Of a stretch of 56,469 bases of DNA, positions 45,206 through 54,669 are shown in pieces (position 1 is the stretch's first letter; each line of letters opens with the position of its first letter). A model generated the notes under the pieces. It was not told the origin of the DNA, did no database searches, and saw nothing but the letters and a program-made list of their open reading frames with translations. The DNA comes from Pseudorhizobium xiangyangii (GTDB taxonomy: Bacteria > Pseudomonadota > Alphaproteobacteria > Rhizobiales > Rhizobiaceae): assembly GCF_020531965.1 (NCBI RefSeq), contig NZ_JAJAWH010000027.1, positions 1-56,469 of the forward strand. The letters are read 5' to 3'. Position numbers and translations under genes: made by a program.

Positions 45206-45667
45206 ATGTCCGACCTGGATGCGATCGATCTTGCGATGATGCGGGTTCTGCAGCAGGACGGACGCATCTCCAACGCCGATCTTGCCGCGCGCGTAGGCCT
45301 TTCCCAGTCCGCCTGCTCCCGCCGCCTCGCCAACCTCGAAAGCAAGGGCACCATCAGCGGCTATCACGCGCGCCTGTCCAACAAGGCTCTCGACTACAAG
45401 ATGATGGTCATCGTCCACATCTCGCTGTCGGGCCAGTTCGCCAAGACGCTCACCGAATTCGAGGCGGCGGTGAAGCGTTGCCCGAACGTGTTGGTCTGCT
45501 ACCTCATGTCGGGAGAATACGACTACATCCTGCGCGTGGCGGCGAAGGACCTGGAAGACTACGAGCGGATTCACCGCGACTGGCTCTCGGCATTGCCGCA
45601 CGTGGTCAAGATCAACTCCAGCTTCGCCCTGCGGGAGGTTATCGATCGCCCAAATGTCGGATTGTGA
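45206..45667 (+). CDS. Lrp/AsnC family regulator, AldR-like
   Basis: 153 residues. N-terminal winged helix-turn-helix: MRVLQQDGRISNADLAARVG, LSQSACSRRLANLESKGTIS. C-terminal RAM effector domain (VIVHISLSGQFAKTLTEFE; VCYLMSGEYDYILRVAAKDL). The divergent neighbour ald suggests it senses alanine and controls ald and itself from the shared 153-base region. Start ATG 45206 matches family N termini; the long upstream in-frame reading is antisense to ald. Confidence 0.93.
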   Translation: MSDLDAIDLAMMRVLQQDGRISNADLAARVGLSQSACSRRLANLESKGTISGYHARLSNKALDYKMMVIVHISLSGQFAKTLTEFEAAVKRCPNVLVCYLMSGEYDYILRVAAKDLEDYERIHRDWLSALPHVVKINSSFALREVIDRPNVGL

Positions 45668-45763
45668 CGGGCGGCGGCGTTGCAGATCCTTAACCATTCG
45701 GATCAAAGCCATTTCAACTATTTCCTGCTTGAATGTCGCTTCCCTGAGAAAGTGGAGCACCTT

Positions 45764-46102
45764 ATGGAACAGAACAATCTTGGAATGTCCTCGCGGGCTG
45801 CCGCACGTACAAGGACCCGGATTTTCGCAACGGTTCGCTACTACAATCAGTCCGCCCGCGGCCGCGTCGTCGACCTTTCGGCGACTGGAATGGCGCTGGA
45901 ACTCGAGGAACGGTTCAACGCGGCCGACGGCAGCAGGGTGAAGATCGAGAGCGACGAGCTCGGCTTCATCGAAGGTACGGTGCGCTGGTGTCGCGGAAGC
46001 CGCATCGGGATCGAGCTTCACCTCAACAGCAACGCGCTGGCGCAGGTCTCCTCCTATTTCCGGTTCTTCCATGAGGACGTGCGACCTGTTCTGACACGAT
46101 AA
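45764..46102 (+). CDS. PilZ-domain protein
   Basis: 112 residues, single PilZ domain. The cyclic-di-GMP motif is RTRTR/RxxxR at residues 11-19 and DLSATG at 37-42. VEGTVRWC-type strand (FIEGTVRWCRGSRIGIEL) follows. It should bind cyclic-di-GMP and act through a partner. ATG 45764 has GGAGCACC upstream; the longer start at 45680 lacks a good ribosome site. Confidence 0.9.
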   Translation: MEQNNLGMSSRAAARTRTRIFATVRYYNQSARGRVVDLSATGMALELEERFNAADGSRVKIESDELGFIEGTVRWCRGSRIGIELHLNSNALAQVSSYFRFFHEDVRPVLTR

Positions 46103-46200
46103 GACGAAGATCCCATCGTTCAGATCCTGTAATTTTGCCGGTGCACTTCCATGTGAATGCGCCTAGTCTCGCGCCGGCAAAACGATCCAGGGAGTCCTCG

Positions 46201-48186
46201 ATGTCGCCTACCGCCCTCCACCCCATCACGCGCCGCTCACTGATGGGGGGCTTCGTCGCCACCTCGGCGCTCGTCATGCTGCATCCGTTTGCGGCGCGGG
46301 CTCAGGCGAACCAGGCGCATCTGCGCCTGATGGAAACCACGGACATCCACGTCCACGTCTTCCCGTACGATTACTATGGCGACAAACCCAACGACACGAT
46401 GGGCCTGGCGCGTACCGCTTCCATCATCGATTCGATCCGCGCCGAAGCCGGAAACTCCATGCTGATCGACAACGGCGATTTCCTTCAGGGCAATCCGATG
46501 GGCGACTACATCGCCTATGAGCGCGGCATGAAGGAAGGCGACCAGCATCCCGTGATCAAGGCCATGAACGTGCTGGGCTACGACGCCGGTACTCTTGGCA
46601 ACCACGAGTTCAACTACGGCCTCGATTTCATGTTCAAGGCATTGGCGGGCGCCGGTTTCCCCTATGTCTGCGCCAACCTGACCAAGGGCCAGCTGGCATC
46701 GGACCCGAAGCAGGACGACCTGTTCTTCAAGCCCTACGTGATCCTCGAAAAGCAGATCCGCGACGGCGCGGGTAAAACGAGCCCGGTCAAGGTCGGGTTC
46801 ATCGGCTTTGTCCCGCCGCAGATCATGGTCTGGGATGCCAAGCATCTGGATGGCAAGGCGCAGACTCGCGACATCGTCGATGCCGCAAAGGCGTGGGTGC
46901 CGGTGATGAAGGAGGAAGGCGCGGATATCGTCGTCGCCCTCTCCCACTCCGGCATCGACGGCTCCGGCATGAGCGAGCGCATGGAGAACGCCTCGCTCTA
47001 TCTGGCCGGCGTCGATGGGATCGATGCCGTGTTTACCGGCCACCAGCACCTCGTCTTCCCCGGCCCGAAGGATTTCGAGGGCATAGCCGGCGCCGACGCA
47101 ACCAAGGGCACCCTGATGGGCAAACCGACCGTCATGGCCGGCTTCTGGGGCTCGCACATGGGCCTCATCGACCTGCTGCTGGAAAAAGACGGAAACAGCT
47201 GGAAGATCGTCGACTTCACCACCGAGGCGCGGCCGATCTACCACCGCGACGAAGACCGCAAGGTAGTCGCCGACGTGAGCGACAAATCGGACGTAACCGC
47301 CACCGTGACGGAGGAGCACGAGGCCACCCTCGCCTATATCCGCCGCCCTGTCGGCAAGACCTCGGCGCCGCTCTACTCTTATTTCGCGCTAGTGGCCGAC
47401 GATCCGTCGGTCCAAATCGTCTCGAACGCGCAGACCTGGTATATCAAGGACATGCTGAAGGACGGTCAGTACAAGGACTTGCCCGTGCTTTCGGCCGCTG
47501 CCCCCTTCAAGGCAGGCGGTCGCGGCGGGCCTGAGTACTACACGGATGTCCCTGCCGGTGACATTGCCATCAAGAACGTCGCCGACCTCTATCTCTATCC
47601 GAACACCGTGCAGGCGGTGCTGATCAGCGGCGAGCAGGTGAAGAACTGGCTGGAAATGTCGGCAGGCATGTTCAATCAGGTCGAGCAAGGTGCCAAGGAC
47701 GCCCCGCTCATCAACGACGGTTTCCCATCCTACAACTACGACGTCATCGACGGCGTAACCTACCAGATCGACCTGTCGCAACCTGTGCGCTTCGACAAGG
47801 ACGGCGGGCTCGTCAATCCCGGCGCGCGTCGCATCGTGGATCTCCGGTTCGACGGCAAGCCTATCGACCCGGCACAGAAATTCGTCGTTGCCACCAACAA
47901 CTACCGCGCAGGCGGTGGCGGAAAGTTCCCGGAGATTGCGGGCGACAAAGTGATTTTTGTGGCCCCCGACACCAACCGTGACGTCATCGTCCGCTACATC
48001 ATCGAGCAGGGCACCATCAACCCTTCCGCCGATGCCAACTGGTCGTTCAAGCCGATGGAGGGTACCACCGCCGTCTTCGAGACGGGTCCCAAGGGGCGCG
48101 ACTATGCCGGCGAGATCAAGGGTGCAAAGATCGAGGAAGCTGGCGACGGAGCGGAAGGCTTCGCCAAGTTCCGGCTGGTGCTCTAA
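46201..48186 (+). CDS. cpdB: 2',3'-cyclic-nucleotide 2'-phosphodiesterase/3'-nucleotidase
   Basis: 661 residues, periplasmic. Twin-arginine-type signal TRRSLMGGFVATSALVML, cleaved near ARAQA. Metallophosphoesterase domain: METTDIHVHVFPYDYYGDKP, NGDFLQGNPMGDY, GNHEFNYG, FTGHQHLVFPG. The 5'-nucleotidase C-terminal substrate domain starts near residue 400 (FALVADDPSVQIVSNAQTWY). It releases nucleosides and phosphate from 2',3'-cyclic nucleotides such as RNA breakdown products. Export by Tat would link to tatABC in this window. Confidence 0.93.
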   Translation: MSPTALHPITRRSLMGGFVATSALVMLHPFAARAQANQAHLRLMETTDIHVHVFPYDYYGDKPNDTMGLARTASIIDSIRAEAGNSMLIDNGDFLQGNPMGDYIAYERGMKEGDQHPVIKAMNVLGYDAGTLGNHEFNYGLDFMFKALAGAGFPYVCANLTKGQLASDPKQDDLFFKPYVILEKQIRDGAGKTSPVKVGFIGFVPPQIMVWDAKHLDGKAQTRDIVDAAKAWVPVMKEEGADIVVALSHSGIDGSGMSERMENASLYLAGVDGIDAVFTGHQHLVFPGPKDFEGIAGADATKGTLMGKPTVMAGFWGSHMGLIDLLLEKDGNSWKIVDFTTEARPIYHRDEDRKVVADVSDKSDVTATVTEEHEATLAYIRRPVGKTSAPLYSYFALVADDPSVQIVSNAQTWYIKDMLKDGQYKDLPVLSAAAPFKAGGRGGPEYYTDVPAGDIAIKNVADLYLYPNTVQAVLISGEQVKNWLEMSAGMFNQVEQGAKDAPLINDGFPSYNYDVIDGVTYQIDLSQPVRFDKDGGLVNPGARRIVDLRFDGKPIDPAQKFVVATNNYRAGGGGKFPEIAGDKVIFVAPDTNRDVIVRYIIEQGTINPSADANWSFKPMEGTTAVFETGPKGRDYAGEIKGAKIEEAGDGAEGFAKFRLVL

Positions 48187-48220
48187 GCGAGACATCACCA
48201 GCCGGTGACAGGAAGACTGC

Positions 48221-48781
48221 TCAGGCAGCCTTCTGCATCGCTTCGCCCAGCAGTTGTGTCAGCAGTTCCAGTTCCGGTGGCGGCTTCTTCTCGACGCGCC
48301 GGTAATCGCTGCCGTCCCTGTTCCTGCGCATCAGGCCGAGGTCCACCAGATCACGGCGCAGGAGCGCCGGATCCTCGAACAGATGGAACGTGTTCAGCAA
48401 TGCGCTGATCCCGCGCTCGGTGAAGGTTTCCGGTAAGGGGATCCTCGACCACAGGAACCACAGGCACAACTCCTGCTGCGAGCGCTTGCCTGGCCAGCGG
48501 GTGATCCGGGCCGCCCCATCGAAGACCCGCATGGTCTTCTTCACCCGCGCTTCGTCGGGCGCGGGAGGAGCCTCGGCCTCCAGGCTCCACTCCTGGAGCG
48601 TGTCGGTGGTCCGGACGGTCGATCGAAAGTGCTGGAAGTTGCGGAAGCCGCCCGCCTTGGAAAGGGCGTTGAGCATTTCGACGTGGCTGGGCTTGTGATC
48701 GAGCTTACCGATCTGATCACGCAGCGATTTTGCGAAGGCCGAAATATCGGCGACTTCCATCGGAAAGATGGTTCTGGTCAT
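48221..48781 (-). CDS. DUF2087 domain protein
   Basis: 186 residues. The C-terminal half is DUF2087: MRVFDGAARITRWPGKRSQQ, then LCLWFLWSRIPLPETFTERG and LLRRDLVDLGLMRRNRDGSD with YRRV at the end, a winged-helix-like small domain found alone or fused to DNA-binding regulators. The N-terminal half (DHKPSHVEMLNALSKAGGFR, NFQHFRS) is a helical module seen in similar rhizobial proteins. Possibly a nucleic-acid-binding regulator; not established. Confidence 0.85.
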   Translation of the reverse strand: MTRTIFPMEVADISAFAKSLRDQIGKLDHKPSHVEMLNALSKAGGFRNFQHFRSTVRTTDTLQEWSLEAEAPPAPDEARVKKTMRVFDGAARITRWPGKRSQQELCLWFLWSRIPLPETFTERGISALLNTFHLFEDPALLRRDLVDLGLMRRNRDGSDYRRVEKKPPPELELLTQLLGEAMQKAA

Positions 48782-48976
48782 CTCTTATCCTCGGCGCGCC
48801 GTTCCATTTCGGAGTGTCACTGGTCGCCGTCTTGTCGACTTCGGCACGGGATAAGTGCTGATGATCTTGAATATCGCAGGTTTAGCTTCCCTTGCGGGAC
48901 GGCGACGCCTCGGTGAACTGCTGACCGTGGACTTTTTTTTACCACAGAGCCTGAAATCGTCAACCTCAGCCCGCGG

Positions 48977-49948
48977 TCACTCCGCCGCCGCCGTCGCAGA
49001 TGGCAGATGGAGCCCCATCGCCTCGGCAAAATCCGCATGGTTGGGACACGCCGACAGGCGGCTCCGGAAAGCATCGATCAGCCAGCTCGCCGCCGGGCCT
49101 GGTGGATTGGAGACCTTCCGTAGCGCATAGATCGGGTACTCCCCCTGCTCGTAGGCATCGAGCTTCAACGCCACCAGTCGGCCAGCGATAAGGTCCTCGC
49201 GTACGAGCGAGGCGGGCAGGCCTCCCCAGCCGAGCCCACCGCGAATAAGCTGGTGCTTGGTGGCGATGTCGCTCACCCGCCACGTCTTGTAGGACAGGAC
49301 GTTGAAGTCCCGGCCCTTGGTCAGGCCCGATGCATCGATCACGACAAGCTGCGTTTCCTCCCGCACGTCCGAGAGCGTCAGTGGCCTTTCGATCCGGGCG
49401 AGCGGGTGGTCGGCCGCCGCGACCGGCAGCATGAAGGAATGACCGATCTTCTCCGCAGCGATCGTGTCATCCTGCTTCAGGAGGGCTCCACCGAGACCGA
49501 TACTGGCCCGCCCACTCGCCACCATGTCCATGACCATGCCGAGTTCCCCGACATTCAGGCTGAGCGCAACGGAGGGGAAGCGCTTGCCGAACTCCCGCAG
49601 TTCGTTGACCACGGCGTCGGCCGGCACCATGACGCTGATGGCAAGAGAGAGTTCCGGTTCCAGCCCCTGTTTCATACTCCTTGCTCGTGCCCGCATGACC
49701 TGCATGTCCGCCACGATGCGCCGCGCATCTGGCAGCATGGCACGTCCCGCCTCGGTCAGCTTGGGCTGACGGCCACTGCGCTCGAACAGCTGCACTTCAA
49801 GCTGTGCCTCGAGGTTTGCGATCGTATAGCTGACCACCGATTGCGCCCGGTTGAGCGTGCGGGAAGCGGCGGAAAAGCTGCCCGTCTCCGCGACGGCGAG
49901 GAAGACCCGCAACTGGTCCAGGGTGGGATTGGCATCCATGGCATCCAT
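48977..49948 (-). CDS. LysR family transcriptional regulator
   Basis: 323 residues. N-terminal HTH: TLDQLRVFLAVAETGSFSAA, SRTLNRAQSVVSYTIANLEA. C-terminal periplasmic-binding-like effector domain from about 95 (ELSLAISVMVPADAVVNELR). It is divergent from azoR with 138 bases between, so it likely controls azoR and itself, perhaps in response to quinones or other electrophiles. The start could also be ATG 49939, three codons in. Confidence 0.93.
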   Translation of the reverse strand: MDAMDANPTLDQLRVFLAVAETGSFSAASRTLNRAQSVVSYTIANLEAQLEVQLFERSGRQPKLTEAGRAMLPDARRIVADMQVMRARARSMKQGLEPELSLAISVMVPADAVVNELREFGKRFPSVALSLNVGELGMVMDMVASGRASIGLGGALLKQDDTIAAEKIGHSFMLPVAAADHPLARIERPLTLSDVREETQLVVIDASGLTKGRDFNVLSYKTWRVSDIATKHQLIRGGLGWGGLPASLVREDLIAGRLVALKLDAYEQGEYPIYALRKVSNPPGPAASWLIDAFRSRLSACPNHADFAEAMGLHLPSATAAAE

Positions 49949-50086
49949 CCAATCTGTCGATAGTTAGCTTCTAGATTATCACAGTTTCATCGATGACCGT
50001 CCACCACTATCTAACCAGCGACGGCGAGATCCACCTCGCCTGCAAGCTCCCAAGTTGCCGATTGCATAACCGCAAGGAAGAATGTC

Positions 50087-50704
50087 ATGTCCCCTGTCCT
50101 CCTCGTCACGTCGAGCCCTCGCGGCGAATCCTCCCGCTCCTCCAAGGTCGCGCGCGAACTGGCCGAAGCCCTCTCGTCGGCGGGCTCCGCAAAATCCATC
50201 ATCCACCGCGATCTCGGCGCCAATCCCCTGCCCCATATCGATGCAGTCTTCACCTCGGCGATCCGCAAGCCTGCCGAGAGCCGCTCCGAAGCCGAGGCCG
50301 CTGCTGCCGTTCTTTCGGACGTGCTGGTGGACGAACTGCTCGCTGCCGACACCGTGATCATCGGCACCGGCCTCATCAACTTCAACATCTACTCGACGCT
50401 GAAGAGCTGGATCGACCACATCGCGCGTTCGGGCAAGACCTTCCGCTATACCGAAAAGGGGCCGGAAGGCCTGGCTACCGGCAAGAAGGTCTATCTTGTG
50501 GTTGCATCCGACGGGGTCTACTCGCAAGGCCCGGCGACCGCGATGAACCACGCCATCCCCTACCTGAAGACCGTGCTGGCCTTCCTGGGCATGACGGATG
50601 TCGAAGTGGTTCCGGTAGAAGGCCTGGCCTTTGGTCCGGAAGCGGTCGACAAGACAATGGCAGAGGTCCAGAGCCGCATCTCCAAGCTCGCCCTGGCCGC
50701 CTGA
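50087..50704 (+). CDS. azoR: FMN-dependent NADH-azoreductase
   Basis: 205 residues, flavodoxin fold. LLVTSSPRGESSRSSKVARE is the FMN phosphate loop. GTGLINFNIYSTLKSWIDHI is the flavin/active-site block with N-I-x-x-x-L-K. VYLVVASDGVYSQGPATAMN closes the isoalloxazine site. It reduces azo dyes and quinones with NADH and in bacteria helps against thiol-specific and quinone stress. Divergent LysR gene suggests inducibility. Confidence 0.94.
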   Translation: MSPVLLVTSSPRGESSRSSKVARELAEALSSAGSAKSIIHRDLGANPLPHIDAVFTSAIRKPAESRSEAEAAAAVLSDVLVDELLAADTVIIGTGLINFNIYSTLKSWIDHIARSGKTFRYTEKGPEGLATGKKVYLVVASDGVYSQGPATAMNHAIPYLKTVLAFLGMTDVEVVPVEGLAFGPEAVDKTMAEVQSRISKLALAA

Positions 50705-50732
50705 TCCGCGCGTGGAGCAAGCCAACTACCTG

Positions 50733-50760
50733 CGGCCGCGGCAATGTCGCGGCCGTTTTT
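50733..50760 (+). terminator. intrinsic terminator of azoR
   Basis: CGGCCGCG / CGCGGCCG stem with loop GCAATGT and a T5 tail. Confidence 0.92.
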
Positions 50761-50824
50761 GTGTGACGATGATATCGAACAGCAGAAGGATGTCGGAGAA
50801 AGCGCAGGCGCGTGAGGACAGCGC

Positions 50825-51148
50825 TCAGGTAGAGCGTGACTTCTCGCCGTCGGAAAACAGCGCGGTGCCGTTCTGATCGATGATCTGGCGTGCCTTCCGG
50901 AAGGTACACTCGAGGGCATCGTCCATCGAGGTGAACACATCGGCCCGGACAAAATTGCGTACCAGCAATTCGCCGTCGACATCCTTCTCTATGCGGCCGG
51001 CCAGACGGAACTGGTTGCCCTCACGGATCGGTGTCGCATGGATCAGGCAATCGCCATGGGCCTGCGGTTCTGCCGCAGGCGCTGCGGGCGCCTCGCCCTT
51101 GGAGCCGCCGGCGAACATGGAAAGGATGTTGGAAAGAAACGAAGCCAT
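50825..51148 (-). CDS. HlyU-like protein
   Basis: 107 residues: FLSNILSMFAGGSKGEAPA, a short low-complexity linker, then CLIHATPIREGNQFRLAGRI and ELLVRNFVRADVFTSMDDAL and a tail with CTFRKARQIIDQNG. This matches the small HlyU family of alphaproteobacteria, a beta-rich domain named after the Vibrio regulator though not its winged-helix form. Function unclear. ATG 51148 is the natural start; the longer reading upstream is poor in coding character. Confidence 0.85.
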   Translation of the reverse strand: MASFLSNILSMFAGGSKGEAPAAPAAEPQAHGDCLIHATPIREGNQFRLAGRIEKDVDGELLVRNFVRADVFTSMDDALECTFRKARQIIDQNGTALFSDGEKSRST

Positions 51149-51318
51149 GACGGCTGCGTAGCACACTCGAACAAGTCCCGAAAGATGCGAGTTCCGAAGT
51201 TGCCGCGATCGGATATTTCCTGAGCGCCGCCAATTGAGGAATTTGTGGACGCACGCGGGACGTTCGTTACAGGCACCTTCCAGGTCCGGCGACACCCGTC
51301 ACCGAGCAGTGACAGCCA

Positions 51319-52581
51319 TCAAATGATCAGATTCGCCAGGATCTCGTTGTCGGTGATGTCCTGGTATCCGATATCCTCAGCTTCAAAACGCTCGAGCAGA
51401 CCCTTGAAATTTTGCGGATTCCTGGTTTCGATGCCGATCAGGATCGAACCGAAGTTGCGTGCCGACTTCTTCAGGTATTCGAACCGGGCGATATCATCTT
51501 CCGGCCCCAGCAGGTTGAGGAAGTCCCGCAGCGCGCCGGGCCGCTGGGCCAGCCTCAGGATGAAGTATTTCTTCAATCCGGCGTAGCGCATCGCCCTTTC
51601 CTTGACGTCCGGCAGACGCTCGAAGTCGAAGTTGCCGCCACTCACGACCGCCACGACGGTCTTGCCCTTCAATCGCTCGAGACTAAGCATGTCGAGCGCT
51701 GTGATGGACAATGCGCCGGCAGGCTCCAGGACAAACCCCTCGATATTCAGCATTTCCGTAATCGTCACGCAGATGGCATTTTCCGGCGCCAGCAGAACCT
51801 GATCCGGGTGGAAACGCTTCAGCGCCTCGAAGTTCAGCTCGCCGATCCGGGCCACCGCCGCGCCATCGACGAAATTGTCCACCTTGGGCAATTGTACCGG
51901 AGCACCGGCCTCAAGGCTGCGCTTCAAGCTGGGTGCGCCCAGCGGCTCTACGAGAACAAAGTCATCCTGCGGGACAACGTCGCTCAGGTATCCGGTGATT
52001 CCCGATGCCAGACCGCCGCCGCCGACAGGCAGAACCACCAGATCCGGACTGACGCCCTCCGGCAGTTGACCAAGGATTTCCGACGCGACCGTTGCCTGCC
52101 CCTCGATGATGTCCGGGTGGTCGAACGGCGGCACCATCACACCGCCGATCTCGGCGACATGCGCATTGGCCGCCGCGTAGCACTGGTCGAAGATATCGCC
52201 GACCAGCCGGATGGTGATGAATTCCCCGCCGAATATGCGGGTCTTGTCGATCTTCTGCTGCGGTGTGGTCACCGGCATGAAAACCACGCCCGGCACCTGG
52301 AAATGGCGGCAGACGAAGGCAAAGCCTTGAGCATGATTGCCCGCCGAGGCGCAGACGAAGGTCCGGCCCTGCGCACCCGTCGTCATCGTCTTGCGGAAGA
52401 AATTGAAGGCTCCGCGGATCTTGTAGGAACGGACGGGGGAAAGGTCTTCCCGTTTCAGCCAGATATCGGCGCCGTAGCGACGGCTCAGGTGCTCATTCAA
52501 CTGTAACGGCGTTTCCGGGAAGATTTCCCGCAGTGCCGTCATGGCCTCGTCCACACCCGTCTTCGTCACGTCCGCTCCCAT
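51319..52581 (-). CDS. ilvA: threonine ammonia-lyase
   Basis: 420 residues, PLP enzyme converting threonine to 2-oxobutanoate for isoleucine synthesis. The PLP lysine is in SPVRSYKIRGAFNFF. The Gly-rich phosphate loop is VLPVGGGGLASGITGYL. ASAGNHAQGFAF binds substrate. A single short ACT-like regulatory region ends the protein (FILRLAQRPGALRDFLNLLG ... NEILANLII). The start is not certain: ATG 52581 is my choice; ATG 52641 or GTG 52659 would add N-terminal residues that look unconserved. Divergent from trkH with 92 bases between. Confidence 0.92.
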   Translation of the reverse strand: MGADVTKTGVDEAMTALREIFPETPLQLNEHLSRRYGADIWLKREDLSPVRSYKIRGAFNFFRKTMTTGAQGRTFVCASAGNHAQGFAFVCRHFQVPGVVFMPVTTPQQKIDKTRIFGGEFITIRLVGDIFDQCYAAANAHVAEIGGVMVPPFDHPDIIEGQATVASEILGQLPEGVSPDLVVLPVGGGGLASGITGYLSDVVPQDDFVLVEPLGAPSLKRSLEAGAPVQLPKVDNFVDGAAVARIGELNFEALKRFHPDQVLLAPENAICVTITEMLNIEGFVLEPAGALSITALDMLSLERLKGKTVVAVVSGGNFDFERLPDVKERAMRYAGLKKYFILRLAQRPGALRDFLNLLGPEDDIARFEYLKKSARNFGSILIGIETRNPQNFKGLLERFEAEDIGYQDITDNEILANLII

Positions 52582-52673
52582 CCAATTGAATTCCGTCAGG
52601 TATCCCGCTATGCCATAGCCAACCGGGAGAGGCAAAGCCATCTCCCGGACGCCACGCAAACCGGGTTTTTAAC

Positions 52674-54128
52674 TTGAACGCCAGTCTCTTCCGGCCGGCC
52701 ATCTATATCGCGGCGCTCTGCGGGCTCTATCTCGCGACGGCGATGTTCCTGCCGGCGATGATGGATCTCTATTACGGGCACGATGACTGGCAGGTGTTCG
52801 CGCTCTCCGGTTTCATGGTCGGTGGCCTCTCGATGATGACCGCGCTTGCCACCCGCGGCCCTCCGCCCGCCTTCAACAAGCGCCTCGGCTTCCTGCTGGT
52901 CAACCTGTTGTGGGCCACATTTTCGATCGTCGGCGCCATTCCGCTGTACCTGGCGGAAAACGAACTGAGCTTCGCCCAGGCGCTGTTCGAATCGGTCTCA
53001 GGCATCACCACCACCGGCTCGACGGTCATTACGGGTCTCGATACCATGCCGCGCGGCATCCTGTTGTGGCGATCGCTGCTATGCTGGTTCGGCGGTATCG
53101 GGATTGTCGCCCTCGGGCTCTTCATCCTGCCTTTCCTGAAGGTCGGCGGCATGTCGGTCTTCAAGCTGGAGTCATCCGACACGAACGACAAGCCGTTCGC
53201 CCGGCTGGCCAGCTTCACGCGGGCCTTCATCGCCATTTATCTCCTGCTTACGCTTACCTGCATGGTCGCCTACGACATTGCCGGGATGGGCCACTTCGAC
53301 GCGCTGAACCATGCGATGTCGACTGTTGCCACGGCGGGGTTTTCCACCCGGGACATGTCGTTTGCCTATTACGACAGCGAAGCGATCCTCGTCATCGGTA
53401 CGATCTTCCTGACGATCGGGAGCCTGCCCTTCTCGGTCCTGATCCTGCTGGCGGTCCGCCGACGCCTTAACACGTTGCGCGATCCACAGATCCTCGTCTT
53501 CATCAGCTATCTGTGCGCGTTCTCGATCCTGCTTGGCGTCTACCACCACCTGCGCAACGGCGTGGAGATCGACACTGCACTGATCCATTCCTTCTTCAAC
53601 ATGGCCTCGATCCTTTCGACCGGCGGCTTCGCCAGCGACGACTACACCCTCTGGGGTCCGTTTGCGGTGACCTTGGCCTTCTTCGCCACAGCGATCGGCG
53701 GCTGCTCCGGCTCGACCGCCGGCGGCATCAAGACCTACCGCTTCGTCATCATTTTCAACATCATCCGAAGCGGCCTTAAGCGGCTGATCTATCCCAATGC
53801 GGTCTATCCGGTGCGCTATGGCAACATCACGGTAGAGCCAGACGCGCAGCGCGGGGTCTTCCTGTTCGTCAGCCTGTTCCTTGCCCTTTGGGCGTTCGGC
53901 AGCATGGCCATGAGCGCGATGGGTTATGATTTCCTGACGGCGACGTCCGCCGTGCTGACCTGCCTTGCCAATGTCGGCCCCGGCATAGGTCCGATCATCG
54001 GCCCTGTCGGCAACTTCTCGACGATCGGCGACCCAGCCCTCTATCTGCTTTCTCTGATGATGCTGCTCGGCCGCCTCGAAATTCTCACGGTCCTCGTTCT
54101 GCTGACCCCCATCTTCTGGCGGCAATAG
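52674..54128 (+). CDS. trkH: TrkH family potassium uptake protein
   Basis: 484 residues with four M1-P-M2 repeats. The four pore loops are SVSGITTTGSTVI, STVATAGFSTRD, MASILSTGGFAS and TCLANVGPGIGPI, each with the key selectivity glycine. It should pair with the cytoplasmic TrkA gatekeeper, which is not in the window. The start TTG 52674 gives MNASLFRPAIYIA; the ribosome site is not obvious. Confidence 0.93.
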   Translation: MNASLFRPAIYIAALCGLYLATAMFLPAMMDLYYGHDDWQVFALSGFMVGGLSMMTALATRGPPPAFNKRLGFLLVNLLWATFSIVGAIPLYLAENELSFAQALFESVSGITTTGSTVITGLDTMPRGILLWRSLLCWFGGIGIVALGLFILPFLKVGGMSVFKLESSDTNDKPFARLASFTRAFIAIYLLLTLTCMVAYDIAGMGHFDALNHAMSTVATAGFSTRDMSFAYYDSEAILVIGTIFLTIGSLPFSVLILLAVRRRLNTLRDPQILVFISYLCAFSILLGVYHHLRNGVEIDTALIHSFFNMASILSTGGFASDDYTLWGPFAVTLAFFATAIGGCSGSTAGGIKTYRFVIIFNIIRSGLKRLIYPNAVYPVRYGNITVEPDAQRGVFLFVSLFLALWAFGSMAMSAMGYDFLTATSAVLTCLANVGPGIGPIIGPVGNFSTIGDPALYLLSLMMLLGRLEILTVLVLLTPIFWRQ

Positions 54129-54192
54129 AAGAAACGAGAATGCATTTTTCGGCTACGGCAGCCCTTTCTCGCAATGTGTTGAATCGCCCACG

Positions 54193-54240
54193 GAAGTGGT
54201 GAAATTGGCGGACGCAAGAGGACTGTCTCTCATAATACCA
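54193..54240 (+). pseudogene. tRNA-Leu-like 5' fragment
   Basis: GTGGTGAAATTGGCGGACGC (54198-54217) and the following AAGAG match the D arm and start of the anticodon stem of the complete tRNA-Leu(TAA) at 55386. After that the similarity stops: no pairing 3' acceptor (CTTCCG) and no normal T arm is found. It looks like the remnant of a tRNA-Leu gene. Confidence 0.55.
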
Positions 54241-54321
54241 CAGGCCCGTATGTCGGGAATGCGATGTTCTCTTGACGTTCAAGCGTTCGGGGATCAGCCT
54301 CATATCCCATGAGGTAACGAG

Positions 54322-54669
54322 ATGGTTTCATTCCTAATCCTCTGCGCTTCACTCTCGGTCAGCGATGGCGATACGCTGCGCTGCAATAACCAGACGCTGC
54401 GTCTTCTTGGGTCAGGCATCGGTATCGACGCGCCGGACCTGCGCACACCGAAATGCGAGAAGGAGCGCGACCTCGCCAGGCTGGCGAGGGAGAGGCTGAA
54501 CCAATTGATCGATGGGGAGAACGTGCGGATCATCGCCGAGGGCTATGATCGCGACAGGCATTTGCTGGTCAACCTCTACGTCAACGGCCGGGAGATCGGT
54601 CGGCAGCTTCTGGATGAGGGATTTGCCAAGGAACGGCGCAGTGGCGAAACTGTCGAGTGGTGCCGGTGA
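54322..54669 (+). CDS. thermonuclease family protein, short form
   Basis: 115 residues with the staphylococcal nuclease (SNase) fold: SVSDGDTLRCNNQTLRLLG (catalytic Asp/Arg strand), IGIDAPDLRTPKCEKERDLA, then IIAEGYDRDRHLLVNLYVNG with the second active-site Arg, ending RQLLDEGFAKERRSGE. The usual RLxGIDAPE is interrupted (RLLGSGIGIDAPD). The N terminus (MVSFLILCASL) is shorter than a normal signal peptide, so the protein may be exported poorly or not at all. It lies just after the tRNA-Leu-like fragment. Confidence 0.82.
   Translation: MVSFLILCASLSVSDGDTLRCNNQTLRLLGSGIGIDAPDLRTPKCEKERDLARLARERLNQLIDGENVRIIAEGYDRDRHLLVNLYVNGREIGRQLLDEGFAKERRSGETVEWCR

Noticed and set aside
46237-47319. 360-residue open frame on the minus strand inside cpdB
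   Set aside because: Val/Asp/His-rich antisense frame without domains; cpdB is intact.
48925-48945. Run of eight T with flanking GTGG/CCAC before the LysR stop
   Set aside because: Stem is only 4 bp and the T run is inside the loop, so it is not a normal terminator.
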